Virus record (IMG/VR): IMGVR_UViG_3300027816_000052
Location: 64,480 to 128,479 of that record
Strand: one strand, 5' to 3'
DNA: 64,000 bases
DNA from: a virus
Below the pieces are notes generated by a model, which was not told the origin of the DNA, made no database searches, and worked only from the letters and a program-made list of their open reading frames with translations. Within the stretch, counting starts at the first letter, position 1, and each line of letters opens with the position of its first letter. Positions 50,117 through 58,987 of this stretch are shown here, in pieces. Made by a program: the position numbers and the translations under genes.

Positions 50117-51892
50117 TTATCTAGAATTATTAATGAAAGAAAGAATTTCTTCAACTGAATCAACTTCATTCATTCCATCTCCCATAACAGTTCTCACTAT
50201 TTGCTTTTTTCTATTTAGAATATCATAAATTTTACCTTCAATTGTATTTTCAAAAATTGGATAGTATACCAAAACTTTATTTTTCTGACCAAATCTATAC
50301 GCCCTATCTTCTGCTTGAGCATGATCTGCTGGGACAAAGGATAAATCGTTCATTACAACAACTTCCGCTGATGTTAACGTTAGTCCCACACCAGCAGCAA
50401 TAATCTGTCCAACAAAAATCATTGTTTTTTCATCGTTTTGAAACTTATCAACAGACTCTTGTTTTTGTTTCGAATTCATACTACCATCTAACTTAACCGC
50501 TTTATCACCAAAATGCTCATAAATTTTATTTAATGGTTCAATAAAGTTGGTAAATATTATTATTTTTTTTCCTTGTTCAAGGATATCTTCACAAAAATCA
50601 ATTGTTGACTGTATTTTTTCCAATGAAATTAATTTTCTAACTTTCATTAATTTTGTAAACTGTACGGTCAAAGACGATGATTCTTCTTTTTTATTATCAT
50701 ACCAATCATAATATTCACCCATAAAATTTTCATATTCTTTAGATTTTAATCTAAGATAGATTGGTGTAATAATTTTTTCAGGTAAATCTAAAATATCTTC
50801 TTTATGTCTACGTAAAATGTATTTTGAAGTCCTTTCTCTTAATTCATCTAAATTACTAGCGCCACTAACATTCCATATTTTTCTTTTTCCGGCTTTAAAT
50901 TGGAATCCATTACAGTATCGTTTAACATATGCCATCCAATTATTTGCAACAGGACAATCTATCAATTTTAATAAATTAAAATAATTAATCGGTCTAGACG
51001 TAATTGGGGTACCGGAAAGCAACCAAATTTTTTTTATTTTACCTGAAATAGCTAAAATAATTTTAGTTCGTATTGTTTGTGAATTTGCAATTTTATGCGC
51101 TTCATCAATAATACATAAATCAAAATTTGAAATTATTAATTCGGAATTTTCAGGATTATCCGAATCATAGAAATTCTTTAGAATATCATAATTTATTATT
51201 GTATACGTGACATCATCTTCAATCCAAATTTTACCATCAATTATTGCCACTTTATCATTAGTATATAATTCAATCTCTCGTTTCCAATTTATTTTTAATG
51301 ATGCTGGACAAATTATTAAAATTTTTTTTGCTTTAGACTCTAATGAAGCAATTATTGCTGATGTCGTTTTTCCAACACCCATCGAATCTGCTAAAATAAA
51401 TTTATCATTCTTTAATAACGTCTCAATTGCAATTTTTTGGTGCTCTAACGGTGGACGATGTGCATATTTTTCATAATCAACTTCAACCTTTACGTTACTT
51501 GTTTTTAAAATCGCTACTTTAGGTAACCAAATATCTGTAAGCTCTTCATTTTCAAAAAATTTACCCCAAATATGATAAGATGTATCTTTTTCAACCAAAA
51601 GTTTTTCAACATATATTTTTTCAGGAATTTGAATATACGCTTTATCATTTGCAAATTTTTTTGCAAAATATATATCCAAATCAACCCATTTTTTTGCAAC
51701 TTTTGGAACAATAGTTTCATAAGTAATAATATAATCTGCTTGAGTTCTGGTTGGATAAAATTTTTTATTTTTAAGGTATTTTTCCTTTAATTTTAAAATA
51801 AAATTATTCACCCCACGATATTCATCAAGGATTTTTAACGCTTTTTGTTCTGGTATGTTGTTTATATCAATCAAACAAGTAATAATAATCAA
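50117..51892 (-). CDS. SNF2-type DNA translocase/helicase
   Basis: Motif I LADSMGVGKTTSAI (~190), Ia ILIICPASLKINWKRE, II LCIIDEAHKI (DEAH), III WLLSGTPIT, V GLTLTSAEVVVMND and VI AQAEDRAYRFGQKNKV, the SNF2 family's signature Q-A-x-x-R-x-x-R-x-G-Q. It is closest to SMARCAL1/HARP-like single-domain enzymes, which anneal or remodel forked DNA; it could fill the role of T4 UvsW. The frame has no ATG near its start, only TTG at 51892 directly after a stop codon (or TTG 51874), so a TTG start is likely. Confidence 0.85.
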   Translation of the reverse strand: MIIITCLIDINNIPEQKALKILDEYRGVNNFILKLKEKYLKNKKFYPTRTQADYIITYETIVPKVAKKWVDLDIYFAKKFANDKAYIQIPEKIYVEKLLVEKDTSYHIWGKFFENEELTDIWLPKVAILKTSNVKVEVDYEKYAHRPPLEHQKIAIETLLKNDKFILADSMGVGKTTSAIIASLESKAKKILIICPASLKINWKREIELYTNDKVAIIDGKIWIEDDVTYTIINYDILKNFYDSDNPENSELIISNFDLCIIDEAHKIANSQTIRTKIILAISGKIKKIWLLSGTPITSRPINYFNLLKLIDCPVANNWMAYVKRYCNGFQFKAGKRKIWNVSGASNLDELRERTSKYILRRHKEDILDLPEKIITPIYLRLKSKEYENFMGEYYDWYDNKKEESSSLTVQFTKLMKVRKLISLEKIQSTIDFCEDILEQGKKIIIFTNFIEPLNKIYEHFGDKAVKLDGSMNSKQKQESVDKFQNDEKTMIFVGQIIAAGVGLTLTSAEVVVMNDLSFVPADHAQAEDRAYRFGQKNKVLVYYPIFENTIEGKIYDILNRKKQIVRTVMGDGMNEVDSVEEILSFINNSR

Positions 51893-51929
51893 TTAAAAAT
51901 AATTAATCAATATTTTTTAAATCAATAGA

Positions 51930-51938
51930 ATATTTATA
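51930..51938 (+). promoter_or_regulatory. Candidate late promoter ATATTTATA
   Basis: Exact match 3 bases before ATG 51942; sequence around it is nearly identical to that at 26648. Confidence 0.45.
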
Positions 51939-51941
51939 ATT

Positions 51942-53060
51942 ATGAAAAAGATAAAATTAACAGAATCAGATTTATATAGGATAATTAAACAAGTTCTTTT
52001 TGAACAGGAGGAAGAAAAGAGAAGTTTTACATTTTCTCCGGGAGCATTTGCATCTTTTATAACATCATCATCAGGTGAAAGATTTGTTAAACATCTTAAT
52101 AACAAATATGATGAGATTGTTGTTAATGGGGGTTTGGATTTACAAGGAACACCAATTCAATCCTTACCGGATAATCTTAAAGTTGGGGGATGGTTGGATT
52201 TACGAGGAACACCAATTCAATCCTTACCGGATAATCTTCATGTTGGGGGAAATTTGGAGTTAGATGAAACACAAATTCAATCCTTACCGGATAATCTTTA
52301 TGTTGGGGGAAATTTGGAGTTAGATGGAATACCAATTCAATACTTAGGGAATAATATTCATGTTAAGGGAAATTTGGAGTTAGATGGAATACCAATTCAA
52401 TACTTAGGGAATAATATTCATGTTGGGGGAAATTTGTATTTATATGGAACACAAATTCAATCCTTAGGGGATAATCTTCATGTTGGGGGAAATTTGGATT
52501 TATATGGAACACCAATTCAATCCTTACCGGATAATCTTCGTGTTGGGGGATGGTTGGATTTAAAAAGAGCACCAATTCAATCCTTACCGGATAATCTTCA
52601 TGTTGGGGGAGATTTGTTTTTAAGTAAAACACCAATTCAATCCTTACCGAATAATCTTCATGTTGGGGGAAGTTTGTATTTACAAGGAACACCAATTCAA
52701 TCCTTACCGGATAATCTTTATGTTGGGAGAAATTTGGATTTAAGAGGAACACCAATTCAATCCTTACCGGATAATCTTCGTGTTGGGGGAGATTTGTGGT
52801 TAAATGGAACACCAATTAAATCCTTAGGGGATAATCTTTATGTTGGGGGAAGTTTGTGGTTAAATGGAACACCAATTCAATACTTACCGGATAATCTTCA
52901 TGTTGAGGGAAGTTTGGATTTAAGAGGAACACCAATTCAATCCTTACCGGATAATCTTCATGTTCCAAAAATTATTTTAATTAAAACCACGCCATTAAGT
53001 GATAATTATGAATTGGTTCAGACATATAGTGAAAAATATAAAATTAATAGTACTTTTTAA
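51942..53060 (+). CDS. LRR-like 20-residue repeat protein with shared leader, 372 aa
   Basis: Same plan as the 26660 gene: leader KKIKLTESDLYRIIKQVLFE|Q, the FTFSPGAFASFITSSSGERF domain, then fourteen 20-residue repeats instead of eight, and a closely similar cap. Repeats 4-6 and 12 have LGNN or LGDN in place of LPDN, showing local divergence. Part of the array (52840-52958) is identical to 27078-27196. It may be an internal head protein if the leader is a capsid-targeting peptide. It precedes the gp14- and gp15-like genes by 9 bases and could share their transcript. Confidence 0.75.
   Translation: MKKIKLTESDLYRIIKQVLFEQEEEKRSFTFSPGAFASFITSSSGERFVKHLNNKYDEIVVNGGLDLQGTPIQSLPDNLKVGGWLDLRGTPIQSLPDNLHVGGNLELDETQIQSLPDNLYVGGNLELDGIPIQYLGNNIHVKGNLELDGIPIQYLGNNIHVGGNLYLYGTQIQSLGDNLHVGGNLDLYGTPIQSLPDNLRVGGWLDLKRAPIQSLPDNLHVGGDLFLSKTPIQSLPNNLHVGGSLYLQGTPIQSLPDNLYVGRNLDLRGTPIQSLPDNLRVGGDLWLNGTPIKSLGDNLYVGGSLWLNGTPIQYLPDNLHVEGSLDLRGTPIQSLPDNLHVPKIILIKTTPLSDNYELVQTYSEKYKINSTF
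52130..52965 (+). repeat. Tandem 60-base repeats inside the second LRR-like gene
   Basis: Fourteen units in exact 60-base register. 119 bases (52840-52958) are identical to the array at 27078-27196, 25 kb away, whereas flanking units differ. Confidence 0.85.
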
Positions 53061-53069
53061 TTATAAAAA

Positions 53070-53582
53070 ATGGAAAAAAAAGTTCCAATAACTAGAATAG
53101 GAAAATTTTTTGGAGGTGAAGATTTCGCTTTAGATATTTCTATGGGTGAAGAATGGTTAGTAGGTGATATGAATTTTAAGTTAATTCTTTATAGAATAGA
53201 TAAATATAAAACAAAAAATGATGATGTTTATGGTGAAGCGGTAAAAGATGGAATAAAATTTTTACCGCCAATTGAATTTAATGCGTATGTTAAAGTTGTT
53301 CAGCCAGAAAATAAATTTCTTGGTCAGTCGATGGTATCACAAACCGAACCGGGTAATATGACGTTTTCTGTTTATCAAAAAACACTAGATGAACTTGGAA
53401 TTGAAATTAATTTTGGTGATTATATTGGTTATTATGAAACCGAAACCAGAGTTAGATACTATACAGTTAATAATGATGGTCGTATTGTATCTGATAATAA
53501 ACATACATATGGTGGATATAAGCCGTTTTATAGGACTTATGTTGCGTCACCAGTAACAAATAATGAATTTAGAGGACTATAA
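53070..53582 (+). CDS. 14: Neck protein, T4 gp14-like
   Basis: Pattern of T4 gp14: a segment with VYGEAVKDGIKFLPPIEFNAYV, then FGDYIGYYETETRVRYYTV corresponding to gp14's G-D-x-I-x-Y/F ... region, and a Pro/Tyr-rich end (GGYKPFYRTYVASP). 170 residues compared with 256 in T4. Together with gp13 and gp15 homologues nearby, the order 14-15-18 agrees with T4. gp14 and gp13 form the neck that joins head and tail. It shares one base with the next gene. Similarity is by pattern, so the name is provisional. Confidence 0.6.
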   Translation: MEKKVPITRIGKFFGGEDFALDISMGEEWLVGDMNFKLILYRIDKYKTKNDDVYGEAVKDGIKFLPPIEFNAYVKVVQPENKFLGQSMVSQTEPGNMTFSVYQKTLDELGIEINFGDYIGYYETETRVRYYTVNNDGRIVSDNKHTYGGYKPFYRTYVASPVTNNEFRGL

Positions 53583-54628
53583 TGGGTTTACCAAAAAAAA
53601 TAAAAAAAGATTTAAACCTTACGCCAGAAAAAATTCTTCTTGAGAGAAGAGAAGAGTTATTGGAATATATTAATGAGGATGGAACTTATTTACCAAAATC
53701 AATTTTACATGCTGATTTAGATAGAGGGTTTTTAGATTTTGTTAAAGATAAACTCAGAACCGTTGTTGAGGGAAAAGAAGTTCCAATGATTGATGTTATC
53801 ATTACAACACAAAATTGGGCGCAGTTTACCGAAACTTGGAAATTCCAAAATATGGATGATAATCCGGAACCTCCGTTCATTACTGTTGTTAGAAAAAAGG
53901 AAACAAAATTTGGAACAAATCCCGCATTAAAATATAACATACCAAATAGAAGACAATATTTTTACGCTGCGGTACCAACATGGACTGGAACAAGAAAGGG
54001 GGTTGATATATACACAATACCCCAACCAATTCCCGTCGATATTAATTACAGCATAAAAATAGTTTGTAATAGGATGAGGGAATTAAATGAATTTAATAAA
54101 AATGTTTTAAGAGAGTTTGCATCCAGACAAGCATATACAACAGTTAAAGGTCATTATATCCCAATTATAATGGATAATATTAGTGATGAATCGGTTAATG
54201 AATTAGAGAAAAGAAGATATTATATGCAAAATTATGATTTTACTTTATTGGGTTTCTTAATAGATGAAGATGAATTTGAGGTAAAACCAGCAATTTCTAG
54301 ATCACTTGCTCTAATTGAAACGGATAGTTCGTTACCCAAAAAATCTAATGGTAAAATAAATCAAAGACTTGATTATGGTAATCAAATGATTTTTAATAGT
54401 GGTGTTACTGAATTAACACAAGTTTTCTATTCTCAAACTAATATATCATTACAACAAACATCAAATGTTGATTCATATGATGTTTATATAAATAATGATT
54501 TATATGGTAGTGATATTCAAAAATTATTATTAAATAGTGGTGATGTTTTAAGAATTGTCATCACAAAAACAGACAACGGACAAAAAGGAATAATTAATTT
54601 TCAAACTGAAATTAACTATTCACCGTAA
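53582..54628 (+). CDS. 15: Tail terminator / sheath stabiliser, T4 gp15-like
   Basis: The middle reads IPQPIPVDINYSIKIVCNRMREL, then a helical part, then YIPIIMDNISDESVNELEKRRYYMQNYDFTLLGFLI (cited in parts), which follows T4 gp15's Y-x-L-S-I ... D-I-x-I-V-L-x-x ... R-R-x-x-x-x-x-F-x-x-N-G-W pattern. gp15 caps the finished tail and binds the head neck. The gene is between the gp14-like and sheath genes, as in T4. At 348 residues it is longer than gp15 (272). It ends with a 13-base overlap of a small minus-strand gene. Confidence 0.55.
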   Translation: MGLPKKIKKDLNLTPEKILLERREELLEYINEDGTYLPKSILHADLDRGFLDFVKDKLRTVVEGKEVPMIDVIITTQNWAQFTETWKFQNMDDNPEPPFITVVRKKETKFGTNPALKYNIPNRRQYFYAAVPTWTGTRKGVDIYTIPQPIPVDINYSIKIVCNRMRELNEFNKNVLREFASRQAYTTVKGHYIPIIMDNISDESVNELEKRRYYMQNYDFTLLGFLIDEDEFEVKPAISRSLALIETDSSLPKKSNGKINQRLDYGNQMIFNSGVTELTQVFYSQTNISLQQTSNVDSYDVYINNDLYGSDIQKLLLNSGDVLRIVITKTDNGQKGIINFQTEINYSP

Positions 54629-54774
54629 ACATCTTTTTTTTCTTTACACTTTTCAATAATTAAAGATTCCAAAAATTTATAAATTTTGTAACCTTTTTTA
54701 TCGCAATATCTTTTTAAGATATCGTGTACTTCTGGGTCAATTTTTAAGTTTTTAATTTTTTTGTTATTTGGCAT
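54616..54774 (-). CDS. Ribbon-helix-helix (Arc/MetJ-type) small DNA-binding protein, 52 aa
   Basis: Read on the minus strand from ATG 54774 to TAG 54616: MPNNKKIKNLKIDPEVHDIL, then KRYCDKKGYKIYKFLESLII. The first part is a basic arm plus strand (KIKNLKIDPEVH), then a helix, turn (KGYK) and a second helix ending in charged residues, the RHH plan. Such proteins repress their own promoters. A promoter motif and a hairpin lie directly upstream. It overlaps the gp15-like gene's end by 13 bases. Confidence 0.65.
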   Translation of the reverse strand: MPNNKKIKNLKIDPEVHDILKRYCDKKGYKIYKFLESLIIEKCKEKKDVYGE

Positions 54775-54785
54775 GGTAGAAAAAA

Positions 54786-54803
54786 GGAAGAATTTTTTCT
54801 TCC
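54786..54803 (-). promoter_or_regulatory. Hairpin with T-run in the leader of the RHH gene
   Basis: GGAAGAA, loop of 4, TTCTTCC; on the minus strand the stem is followed by TTTTTT and then the ATG of the RHH gene, so it looks like an attenuator or an operator. There is no upstream minus-strand gene that it could be terminating. Confidence 0.45.
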
Positions 54804-54808
54804 CATAT

Positions 54809-54817
54809 TATAAATAT
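54809..54817 (-). promoter_or_regulatory. Candidate late promoter ATATTTATA
   Basis: Minus-strand exact match placed 6 bases upstream of the hairpin and 35 bases before the RHH start. Confidence 0.45.
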
Positions 54818-54851
54818 ATTGACTTTTTGCTGATTTTTAATAAAAACGTAG

Positions 54852-54859
54852 ATATTTAT
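54852..54859 (+). promoter_or_regulatory. Candidate late promoter ATATTTAT
   Basis: 33 bases before the tail sheath ATG (54892). A sheath gene is expected to be late, so this is among the better-supported sites. Confidence 0.5.
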
Positions 54860-54891
54860 TGAAAAATAAATTAAAAAGAAAATTTTAAAAA

Positions 54892-57800
54892 ATGGCAACA
54901 TCCAATAAAGTCTTTGTATCTCCGGGGGTTTACACTTCAGAGCGAGACTTAAGTTTTGTGGCACAAAGTGTAGGTGTCACAACCTTAGGTATTGCTGGTG
55001 AAACTCAAAAAGGTCCGGCTTTCGAACCTATATTCATCACAAGTTACGATGAATTTGAAACTTATTTTGGTGGAACATCACCAGAAAAGTTTATAAACAC
55101 ACAAATTCCAAAATATGAAGCTGCTTACATAGCAAAATCTTATTTACAGCAATCAAACCAATTGTTTGTATCAAGAATTCTTGGTCTTTCTGGTTATGAT
55201 GCTGGTCCTTCATGGTCAATTAAGATTAATGCTAATATGAATCCAGCAACGGTTTCATTATCTAGCTGCACAACTTATTGCTCCGCTGGTGAATATTTAA
55301 CAAGCGGTTGCACCGTAGAAGCACCAATTACATTTACAATTAATTTTACAGGTAATACTTGTTCACTTAGCAGTATTGTAATTAGTGGTGATTCAAATTA
55401 CAACAGCATTATTGGTCAATATGCTACAAGTGAATATGAGCAGTTTAATGGAAGTATTTCAACATTAGAAGAAGATTTAAAAGAGCAAATCTTTGGTGTT
55501 ATGAGTTCAACCGGTACAAGCGGAAGCTCAGTTTATTACTTCGGTTCTATTCCCGCTTCAGCAACAACTGTATCACCCTTAAGTGCTTACACAGCATCAA
55601 CAAATGCGGTTAACGTATTTAGTGTAGCTGACCCGGTTAGCTTGAATCAATTAACATCAAGATTAAACGATTCTTGGTACTTTGCAACATTCAATCAATT
55701 TGCACCTAATGTAACGGTACTACCTAACGGTGAATCGGTAACACCTAACTACTCAGGTATTTCATTCTATAGTGTTGTTAATAGTTTAGTGTTCTCAGGT
55801 CAGGTATGTACAACAGCATCTACGTCAACTACAACATCGACAACAACAGATCCTTGCGCTGCTCCAGTACCCTCACAAACACCTGTTGCTCCGGTGGTTA
55901 CATGCTGCAATTACTTTACAGGAACATTAACGGGTACAATTTACACATTATTTGGTAAACAATTTAATGATTACCAAGATTTGGTTGTTGCAACTCTAAG
56001 ATCTAGAGGTGTTGTTGATTATGTGTCAAGTAATGGACCTGTTTATGAAATCTCAACATTAAATTATGTTGGTCTCGATTGTACCACAGATTCTTATGAA
56101 TTAGTACAAAAAAATCCTTTTATGTCATTTGCAATTACTGGTTTTACAGATGCGGGTCAATACTTTAACTTCAAAACCTCAATGAGTAACACCGATAAGA
56201 ACTTCATTGATAGAGTTCTTGGTTCGGGTAACTTTAGCAAACCAAAAACCGAAGTTCCTTTATTTGTTGAAGAAAATTATTCAAACTTATTAACTTATGG
56301 TTGGAATAAGGGTTATGTAAGAGGTTTACAATGTAACTTATTGGCTTTAGATAGTGCGAGAAGTAATGATGGAAATTCTATCGGTTGGTATCTTGATAGA
56401 TATCAAACACCAATTACTCCGTTTATTGTGTCTGAATTAAGAGGTAATAAAGTATTTAAGCTCTTTAAATTCCATAGTATTTCAGATGGTACAAATGCAA
56501 ATACTGAAATTAAGATTTCAATCGCTAATATTTCATTTGCAAATGGAACATTTGATATCTTGGTAAGAGATTATAATGATACTGATCAAAATCCGGTTGT
56601 AATTGAGAAGTTCTCAAACTGTAGCATGAATCCTTCTCTTAATAACTTCGTTGCTAAGAGAATTGGTACTGTTGATGGGGAATATGAACTTAAGTCAAAG
56701 TATGTTATGGTTGAATTAAGTGATGAATATCCTACTGATGCATTACCTTGCGGTTTCGAGGGTTACTTAATGAGAGAATATGATAATGAAACATCTCCGT
56801 TCGTTGTCTACAAAACAAAATATGATTTTCCGGGTGAAGTTATCTACAATCCTCCATTTGGTACATTAGCTGGTGCTGAAGATTCAATCACAAGTAGCGG
56901 CGATAGAGTAAGAAATACTTACTTAGGTATTTCTTCAGAAATTCCGGTTGATTCAGATTTCTTCTACTACAAAGGTAAGAAAAATGTTTCATCAGTTGAG
57001 CTTTGCACAAGTGAAACATCAGATTCTTGGTTGTATTTAACAAAAGGTTTCCACATGGATTCTGGTGCTAGCGTTGTAAAGATTTCTTCTGATTATGTAA
57101 CATCAGGTAAACCTGCGTTTGATGTTGGTGTAACTTCATTCAGGAGTGAACCCACATCAGCAAATAATCCTTACTACAAATTACAATCTCGTAAGTTTAC
57201 TCTCTACTTACAAAATGGTTTCGACGGTTGGGACATTTATACAGAATCAAGAACAAATACTGATAGATTCCAATTAGGTGGTTCCGGTTACCAAAATGGT
57301 GCTTGTCCTTCAGTTAGATATCCTGATGCAACCGGTGTTGGATTGTTAAAACAAATCTCTGTAAATGACACATTTACCGATTATGCTAACACTGACTTCT
57401 ACGCTTACTTGTATGGTATCAGACAATTTGCAAATCCTGAAGCAACAACAATTAACGTTCTTGTAACTCCGGGTATTGATTTTGTAAATAACTTACAATT
57501 AATTGAGGATACAATTACAATGGTTGAACAAGAAAGAGCGGATTCACTTTATGTCATGACAACTCCTGACATGAATATGTTTGTTCCAACAGCTTCAGAT
57601 CCTGCTGATTTCTACACACCAACAGATATTGTTGATCAGTTAGAAGCTGCAAATATTGACACAAACTACACAGCAACTTACTATCCTTGGATTCTTGTTA
57701 AGGACACGGTAAATAATACTCAGGTATATATTCCTTCTACGGGTGAAGTTTGCAGAAACTTCGCACTAACCGATAACATTGCATTCCCTTGGTTCGCAAC

Positions 57801-58281
57801 CGCTGGTTACACAAGAGGTATCGTAAATTCTGTTAAAGCAAGAAAGAAGCTCACTCAAGAGGATAGAGACACCTTGTATCAGGGTAGAATTAACCCGATT
57901 GCAACCTTCAGCGATGTTGGTACTGTAATTTGGGGTAATAAGACTCTACAAGTTGCTGAATCCGCTCTTGATAGAATCAACGTTAGAAGATTGTTGTTAC
58001 AAACAAGAAAGTTAATTTCTGCTGTAGCTGTTAGATTGTTATTCGAACAAAATGATAGTAAGGTAAGACAAGACTTCTTGGATGCTGTTAATCCGATACT
58101 TGATTCGATTAGAAGAGATAGGGGTCTATACGACTTCAGAGTAACGCTCTCATCAAGTCCTGAGGATTTAGATAGAAATCAATTAGTTGGTAAAATTTAC
58201 ATTAAACCAACAAAGTCGCTTGAGATAATTGATTTGGAATTCTTAATTACACCTACTGGTGCAAGTTTCGAAAATATCTAA
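54892..58281 (+). CDS. 18: Contractile tail sheath protein, T4 gp18-like
   Basis: The start VFVSPGVYTSERDLSF and GITTLGIAGETQKGPAF-like segment (VGVTTLGIAGETQKGPAF) are the sheath family's N terminus. Near the C terminus are FPWFATAGYTRG, VIWGNKTLQ, INVRRLLL and GLYDFRVTLSSSPEDLDRNQLVGKIYIKP (quoted in parts), the conserved sheath core that contracts around the tube. 1129 residues is much longer than gp18 (659); the extra length is two central insertions with Cys pairs and a Thr/Ser-rich tract (STSTTTSTTTDPCAAPVPSQ, about residues 307-330). It is followed by a strong terminator. Confidence 0.93.
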   Translation: MATSNKVFVSPGVYTSERDLSFVAQSVGVTTLGIAGETQKGPAFEPIFITSYDEFETYFGGTSPEKFINTQIPKYEAAYIAKSYLQQSNQLFVSRILGLSGYDAGPSWSIKINANMNPATVSLSSCTTYCSAGEYLTSGCTVEAPITFTINFTGNTCSLSSIVISGDSNYNSIIGQYATSEYEQFNGSISTLEEDLKEQIFGVMSSTGTSGSSVYYFGSIPASATTVSPLSAYTASTNAVNVFSVADPVSLNQLTSRLNDSWYFATFNQFAPNVTVLPNGESVTPNYSGISFYSVVNSLVFSGQVCTTASTSTTTSTTTDPCAAPVPSQTPVAPVVTCCNYFTGTLTGTIYTLFGKQFNDYQDLVVATLRSRGVVDYVSSNGPVYEISTLNYVGLDCTTDSYELVQKNPFMSFAITGFTDAGQYFNFKTSMSNTDKNFIDRVLGSGNFSKPKTEVPLFVEENYSNLLTYGWNKGYVRGLQCNLLALDSARSNDGNSIGWYLDRYQTPITPFIVSELRGNKVFKLFKFHSISDGTNANTEIKISIANISFANGTFDILVRDYNDTDQNPVVIEKFSNCSMNPSLNNFVAKRIGTVDGEYELKSKYVMVELSDEYPTDALPCGFEGYLMREYDNETSPFVVYKTKYDFPGEVIYNPPFGTLAGAEDSITSSGDRVRNTYLGISSEIPVDSDFFYYKGKKNVSSVELCTSETSDSWLYLTKGFHMDSGASVVKISSDYVTSGKPAFDVGVTSFRSEPTSANNPYYKLQSRKFTLYLQNGFDGWDIYTESRTNTDRFQLGGSGYQNGACPSVRYPDATGVGLLKQISVNDTFTDYANTDFYAYLYGIRQFANPEATTINVLVTPGIDFVNNLQLIEDTITMVEQERADSLYVMTTPDMNMFVPTASDPADFYTPTDIVDQLEAANIDTNYTATYYPWILVKDTVNNTQVYIPSTGEVCRNFALTDNIAFPWFATAGYTRGIVNSVKARKKLTQEDRDTLYQGRINPIATFSDVGTVIWGNKTLQVAESALDRINVRRLLLQTRKLISAVAVRLLFEQNDSKVRQDFLDAVNPILDSIRRDRGLYDFRVTLSSSPEDLDRNQLVGKIYIKPTKSLEIIDLEFLITPTGASFENI

Positions 58282-58296
58282 AATAAAATAACTAAG

Positions 58297-58331
58297 AAAA
58301 AACCCCCTTCAGAAATGAGTGGGGGTTTTTT
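58297..58331. terminator. Bidirectional intrinsic terminator after the sheath gene
   Basis: AAAAAACCCCC (58297-58307) pairs with GGGGGTTTTTT (58321-58331), 13-base loop; U-runs on both strands, so it also ends the minus-strand cassette from 62769. Confidence 0.9.
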
Positions 58332-58335
58332 ATTT

Positions 58336-58566
58336 TCATATCTTTAACTTAAAAATATGTCTATAATCAACATCGCAAAATAGTGTAAATTTAATCCAAA
58401 TTAAATTAAGTGAAATATACCAATACCAAGGTTGAATACCACTTGTTGTTTTGATATATGTACCCTTTTTAAACTCTAAACCAAGTTGTTTTGGTAATAG
58501 TCTAATAGTTATATCAGACCAAACTGATTTGACTCTAAATTTTAAATCAATATTAAAAATTTTCAT
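58336..58566 (-). CDS. Trp/Phe-rich small protein, 76 aa
   Basis: An aromatic-rich, beta-type protein (VKSVWSDITIRLLPKQLG ... QPWYWYISLNLIWIKFTLF). Similar in size and composition to the proteins at 61294 and 62209, so these may be distant paralogues within the cassette. Last gene of the minus-strand unit, directly before a terminator. No known family. Confidence 0.5.
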   Translation of the reverse strand: MKIFNIDLKFRVKSVWSDITIRLLPKQLGLEFKKGTYIKTTSGIQPWYWYISLNLIWIKFTLFCDVDYRHIFKLKI

Positions 58567-58802
58567 TAACTAATAATTTTAACCTCACTTTCAGTTTCAA
58601 TTACAACCCTAGCACCACAACTTAATAAAGGTTTAGCATCACAACCATGACCACCATAAATTATTTTGCTTGGACCAAGAATTTCAACTTCGTTACAATA
58701 TGTATTTTTTTTACCTTGTTTAACTGTTATAACAGGTAAATCAGTCCCATTTGTTTTATTGGAACGAATATTGTGTTGGTTAACGTGAATTTTGGTTTTC
58801 AT
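58566..58802 (-). CDS. Small conserved phage protein, 78 aa
   Basis: KIHVNQHNIRSNKTNGTDLPVITVK, GKKNTYCNEVEILGPSKIIY and PLLSCGARVVIETESEV together form a pattern (HVNQH ... N ... G ... P-V-I-T-V-K ... C-G-A-R-V-x-I-E-T) I associate with a small conserved phage protein of unknown function. It overlaps the upstream gene by 4 bases and the downstream one by 1 base. Confidence 0.6.
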   Translation of the reverse strand: MKTKIHVNQHNIRSNKTNGTDLPVITVKQGKKNTYCNEVEILGPSKIIYGGHGCDAKPLLSCGARVVIETESEVKIIS

Positions 58803-58987
58803 TCAATATCTTTTTGATAAAGTACCTCAACTTTTTCTATGGTTTCATCCAATAAATCAAAACAAGGTTCAGAAATAAGATTTTTTAGTATATTATCGTC
58901 ATCTTTTAAATAACTACGTATAACTTCTAAATTATTCATTACATCCCACAATGGATGATTAATATCGTGTTTTTTTATATTATTCAT
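58799..58987 (-). CDS. Hypothetical protein, 62 aa
   Basis: A short helical, charged protein (MNNIKKHDINHPLWDV ...). ATG 58987 is preferred to a TTG 12 bases upstream that lies in the preceding gene. No motif. Confidence 0.5.
   Translation of the reverse strand: MNNIKKHDINHPLWDVMNNLEVIRSYLKDDDNILKNLISEPCFDLLDETIEKVEVLYQKDIE

Noticed and set aside
52130-52965. CRISPR-like 60-base array
   Set aside because: Exact reading-frame register, gradual sequence variation and no spacers show it is a protein repeat.
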